From contig CALABM010000087.1 of assembly GCA_937885815.1 (NCBI GenBank), positions 1 to 8,755 on the forward strand: a stretch of DNA of 8,755 nucleotides, read 5' to 3'. Shown here one piece after another: positions 7,392 through 8,755 of this stretch. Numbering within the stretch: the first letter of the stretch is position 1; every line of letters begins with the position of its first letter. Source of the DNA: an uncultured Verrucomicrobiales bacterium. GTDB taxonomy: Bacteria > Verrucomicrobiota > Verrucomicrobiia > Verrucomicrobiales > Akkermansiaceae. Made by a program: the position numbers and the translations under genes. The notes under the pieces are model-generated. The model was not told the DNA's origin and made no database searches. It saw nothing but the letters and a program-made list of their open reading frames with translations.

Positions 7392-7712
7392 ATGAGCAGC
7401 AATAACACGAACGTCCTGGCTCAGGGTATCGAAATCATCGGTACCATCACCTTCCACAATGATATGCACATTGATGGCAAGATTGATGGCGAAATCACTT
7501 CCGAGTCCGGTAAGGTCACCATCGGTGAGCTTGCTGACATCAAGGGCGACATCAAGGCCGGTGAGGTACACATTTACGGCCACGTGGACGGTAATGTGAA
7601 CAGCGGCCGTTGCCACCTCAATGAGCGTGCCGTTGTGAATGGCGATATCACCACCACTGTTCTTTCCATGGTCGAAGGCGCCCGCCTCTCCGGCCGTGCT
7701 CAGATTGGTTAA
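7392..7712 (+). CDS. Bactofilin (polymer-forming cytoskeletal protein)
   Basis: A 106-residue protein. After a short polar N-terminus (MSSNNTNVLAQG) it runs as short beta repeats typical of the bactofilin right-handed beta-helix (formerly DUF583): IEIIGTITF, HIDGKIDGEI, KVTIGELADIKGDI, EVHIYGHVDGNV, CHLNERAVVNGDI and LSMVEGARLSGRA. The regular G-x-I/V and hydrophobic spacing and small size fit a core-only bactofilin. These assemble into filaments without nucleotide and scaffold cell-wall or shape functions at the inner membrane. There is no transmembrane segment or signal. It begins 24 nt after frr, with a G-free, Shine-Dalgarno-free gap, and is the last gene before a strong terminator. Co-transcription with pyrH and frr is therefore likely. 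Its precise role here is unknown. Confidence 0.93.
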   Translation: MSSNNTNVLAQGIEIIGTITFHNDMHIDGKIDGEITSESGKVTIGELADIKGDIKAGEVHIYGHVDGNVNSGRCHLNERAVVNGDITTTVLSMVEGARLSGRAQIG

Positions 7713-7731
7713 GATTTTTTCCAATTCATAT

Positions 7732-7769
7732 AAAGAGGCAGGATTTTACGAAATCTTGCCTCTTTTTTT
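7732..7769 (+). terminator. Rho-independent terminator after the bactofilin gene
   Basis: A 15-bp stem (7732-7746 with 7751-7765, one G-U pair) closes on a TACG loop and runs into seven T (7763-7769). It lies 19 nt after the bactofilin stop and 2 nt before the stop of the opposite-strand gene. On the minus strand it would also form a hairpin with a weaker U tail (TTTATAT), so it may stop both convergent transcripts. Confidence 0.95.
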
Positions 7770-7771
7770 AT

Positions 7772-8044
7772 TTACTCTGAGCGGGTGGGCCCGGAATCTT
7801 GCTCTTCAGTTTGGCTTTGAGGAGAGCACTTCCGGCTCTTTGCTGCGCAATCTTGTGCTTGTCTGCATATTTCCTCAGCTTCTGCTCGGAGTTTACAGAA
7901 GTGGGCTTTTGCCTTTTCCTTTATATTGAGCCCTTTGGCCAGTCCTTTCACGGCCAGTTGCCGTGCGCTTGGGCATCCTGACGCTAGCCGGGTGAATCCG
8001 GCAGCGGCCACGCCGCCTATCAATAGCAATAATCCTGTTTTCAT
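7772..8044 (-). CDS. Small membrane-anchored protein, DUF6110/DUF1490-like (tentative)
   Basis: A 90-residue protein. Residues 3-20 (TGLLLLIGGVAAAGFTRL) form one short hydrophobic segment, either a membrane anchor or an uncleaved signal. A helical, lysine- and alanine-rich region follows (SARQLAVKGLAKGLNIKEKAKAHFCKLRAEAEEICRQAQDC), then a polar, probably disordered tail (SPQSQTEEQDSGPTRSE). The GGVA start, the SAR (or SKDAK) position and the following helix resemble small DUF6110/DUF1490 proteins that often sit beside heavy-metal P-type ATPases. I recall this pattern but cannot verify it. Several Cys are present, two of them spaced 10 apart in the helix. No ATPase is nearby. It has its own promoter and a G-free leader, which supports a real gene rather than a chance frame. 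Function unknown. Confidence 0.68.
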   Translation of the reverse strand: MKTGLLLLIGGVAAAGFTRLASGCPSARQLAVKGLAKGLNIKEKAKAHFCKLRAEAEEICRQAQDCAAKSRKCSPQSQTEEQDSGPTRSE

Positions 8045-8073
8045 TTGTAGGAATGTGGGTTGTTGAGATTGCT

Positions 8074-8102
8074 ATGGTACACTCCGTGCCGAGCGTCGTC
8101 AA
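8074..8102 (-). promoter_or_regulatory. Promoter of the small membrane protein gene
   Basis: On the minus strand, TTGACG (8102-8097), exactly 17 bp, then TACCAT (8079-8074). The predicted start near 8067 gives a leader of about 22 nt to the ATG at 8044. That leader has no G and so no Shine-Dalgarno. The -35 box is strong (5 of 6 consensus) and the -10 box moderate. Confidence 0.6.
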
Positions 8103-8137
8103 TTGATATAGCTAGTGGTTATCGGGTCGGTTGCTCC

Positions 8138-8166
8138 TTGTCTATGGTGCGATTCATATTTATAAT
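8138..8166 (+). promoter_or_regulatory. Promoter embedded in an inverted repeat, upstream of the Sel1 gene
   Basis: TTGTCT (8138-8143), 17 bp, then a perfect TATAAT (8161-8166). The -10 box sits in the loop of a 9-bp inverted repeat (8151-8176), so a protein bound to the repeat would cover it. Predicted start near 8173. This would produce a leader of about 75 nt to the ATG at 8248, or serve a GTG start at 8197 that has AAAGGA about 9 nt upstream. Confidence 0.5.
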
Positions 8167-8176
8167 GATATGAATC
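8151..8176. repeat. Perfect 9-bp inverted repeat, candidate operator
   Basis: GATTCATAT (8151-8159) and ATATGAATC (8168-8176) are exact reverse complements separated by 8 nt (TTATAATG). Without a T tract after it, it is not a terminator. Size and symmetry suit a dimeric regulator. It overlaps a -10 box, and lies in the only sizeable gene-free region (8045-8247). Confidence 0.6.
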
Positions 8177-8212
8177 AGCGCAAAGGAAATTCTTTTGTGA
8201 GGAAGAATCTGT

Positions 8213-8241
8213 TTGACGGTAGAGCAATAGTGGGGTATGCT
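8213..8241 (+). promoter_or_regulatory. Second Sel1 gene promoter, predicted leaderless
   Basis: TTGACG (8213-8218), exactly 17 bp, then TATGCT (8236-8241). The ATG at 8248 follows after 6 nt. The arrangement GGGGTA at the front of the -10 box, then 6-7 nt, then ATG, is the same as at the M20 gene. Confidence 0.6.
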
Positions 8242-8247
8242 GAGGCC

Positions 8248-8475
8248 ATGGCAAAGAATAAGAAGAACGCGATTGAGAATTATCTGAACAAGCTGTATAT
8301 GGCAGGGATGATGGGGGATGAGGACGCTCAGTTAGAGCTGGCCCATTTTTATGTGACGGAGACGAGCGCTCCCATGCCGGATGAGGCGAAGGTATGGCTG
8401 ACACAGCTGGCAGGGAAGGGAAATGACCAGGTACGTTTTGAAACTACAATTAAATATACAAGGGGGATAATATAA
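8248..8475 (+). CDS. Sel1-repeat (TPR-like) protein, 3' part apparently replaced
   Basis: 75 codons to a TAA. Residues 1-20 are a basic helical start (MAKNKKNAIENYLNKLYMAG). Residues 22-61 fit one Sel1 repeat: GDEDAQLELAHFY, a short insert (VTETSAPMP), then DEAKVWLTQLAGKGNDQ. Sel1 repeats form helical pairs for protein-protein contacts and normally occur in series. After Gln61 the next repeat should follow (AQxxLAxxY), but the sequence turns into VRFETTIKYTRGII and stops, exactly where base composition collapses from 57% to 24% GC. I read the true gene as cut off near 8430. Start choice: the ATG at 8248 fits the local leaderless pattern. A GTG at 8197, with AAAGGA upstream, is the main alternative. 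Confidence 0.6.
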   Translation: MAKNKKNAIENYLNKLYMAGMMGDEDAQLELAHFYVTETSAPMPDEAKVWLTQLAGKGNDQVRFETTIKYTRGII

Positions 8476-8545
8476 TAAATGGAAAAATTTAAAAAACCAG
8501 AATTTAAAATCGAAGATGTAAATGTTGAAGAAATAAACGAATGTT
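8431..8545. other. Probable junction segment, AT-rich, foreign to the rest
   Basis: Bases 8431-8530 contain 24 G+C of 100, against 57 of 100 in 8331-8430 and 50 of 100 in 8571-8670. The segment has a clear Shine-Dalgarno-like AAGGGGG (8460-8466) 12 nt before an ATG, whereas the rest of the window avoids such sites. This fits Firmicute-type DNA joined to the main chromosome, by mis-assembly or by a real insertion. Confidence 0.55.
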
Positions 8546-8755
8546 TTGAGCAGATCGAAGAGTTAAAAGCCGCAGGGGGTTTCGAGCGCGTTAAAGAGTT
8601 TGCCGCATTGGGAAAACCTGTGATTGGAATCTGCGGAGGATATCAGATGATGGGAGAGACCATCTTTGATGATGCCTTTGAAGGAACGGTGTCCAGAGAG
8701 TATGGGGGATTAGGGCTTCTTTCCATGCGCACCGAGTTTTTGACTGACAATAAGA
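8479..8755 (+). CDS. Composite partial ORF: short peptide-like N-terminus joined to cobyric acid synthase (CobQ) glutaminase segment
   Basis: Open from an ATG at 8479 to the window end (92 codons, no stop), so incomplete. Residues about 1-22 (MEKFKKPEFKIEDVNVEEIN) are lysine- and glutamate-rich and resemble short Firmicute peptide precursors, not CobQ. From about residue 25 (IEELKAAGGFERVKEFAALG) it matches the CobQ class-I glutamine amidotransferase domain. KPVIGICGGYQMMGE contains the nucleophile Cys of GICGGYQ, followed by EGTVSREYGGLGLLSMRTEF, matching the family's ...EGLGLLP..T.F stretch. CobQ amidates cobyrinic acid a,c-diamide in B12 synthesis. A real CobQ has about 480-510 residues, with an N-terminal ATP-binding domain and a PGSK/PGTK loop just before IEELKA; both are missing here. 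The codons (GGA, TTA, AGA) differ from the upstream genes. Probably not a functional gene as assembled. Confidence 0.6.
   Translation, partial: MEKFKKPEFKIEDVNVEEINECFEQIEELKAAGGFERVKEFAALGKPVIGICGGYQMMGETIFDDAFEGTVSREYGGLGLLSMRTEFLTDNK

Noticed and set aside
6777..7724. A 315-codon minus-strand open frame spanning frr and the bactofilin gene
   Set aside because: It covers two unambiguous plus-strand genes and the gap between them, with no recognisable domain.
8131..8247. Extension of the Sel1 frame up to 8131
   Set aside because: It would run through the inverted repeat and both promoters, and nothing in its sequence resembles a conserved domain.
8099..8404. A 101-codon minus-strand open frame opposite the Sel1 gene
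   Set aside because: Low-complexity Ser/Pro-rich product that overlaps promoters and the Sel1 frame; no motif.
1..8755. CRISPR array, tRNA, rRNA, transposase, att sites or direct-repeat arrays
   Set aside because: I looked on both strands and saw no spaced direct repeats, clover-leaf sequences, rRNA segments or transposase motifs.

Overview
The window looks like ordinary bacterial chromosome over bases 1 to about 8430. It carries housekeeping genes from a moderately GC-rich (roughly 55%) Gram-negative-type bacterium. The gene mix is a STAS protein with a DUF2851 protein, an iPGM with an N-terminal RDGWG motif, a bactofilin, and an almost complete lack of Shine-Dalgarno sequences. It reminds me of the Verrucomicrobiota (Akkermansia-like), but that is an inference from family resemblance, not a proven assignment. 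I see no rRNA, tRNA, CRISPR array, transposase or phage gene.

Layout. Bases 1-1850 are a tightly packed minus-strand operon: hemC (porphobilinogen deaminase), a STAS-domain protein, and the start of a DUF2851 gene that runs off the left edge. The STAS stop and the DUF2851 start share one base. A strong minus-strand terminator (about 1948-1985) separates this operon from gpmI (phosphoglycerate mutase, 2007-3542, minus). gpmI is divergent from an M20 peptidase (3675-5015, plus), which is followed 21 nt later by an ABC-transporter ATPase with no partner permease. Next come pyrH, frr and a bactofilin (6039-7712, plus), closed by a near-perfect hairpin terminator at 7732-7769. A small membrane-anchored protein (7772-8044, minus) converges on that terminator. 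After a 203-nt control region there is a Sel1-repeat gene whose end appears to be cut off. The last 325 bases change abruptly in composition and codon use. They contain an open frame that ends as part of cobyric acid synthase (CobQ), and are best read as foreign or mis-joined sequence at the contig end.

How the genes work together. pyrH (UMP kinase) and frr (ribosome recycling factor) are commonly linked in bacteria, and here the bactofilin extends the unit towards cell-shape or cytoskeletal function. hemC supplies tetrapyrrole synthesis and gpmI serves glycolysis. The STAS and DUF2851 genes share the hemC transcript without an obvious metabolic tie.

The most notable signal is regulatory. 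Four transcription-unit starts (hemC, gpmI, the M20 peptidase, the Sel1 gene) have a sigma70-type promoter with a 17-bp spacer whose -10 box lies only 6-7 nt before the ATG. This predicts leaderless mRNAs. The genes that do have leaders (frr, bactofilin, the small membrane protein) have short leaders lacking G and therefore no Shine-Dalgarno. I found no convincing new multi-gene system.
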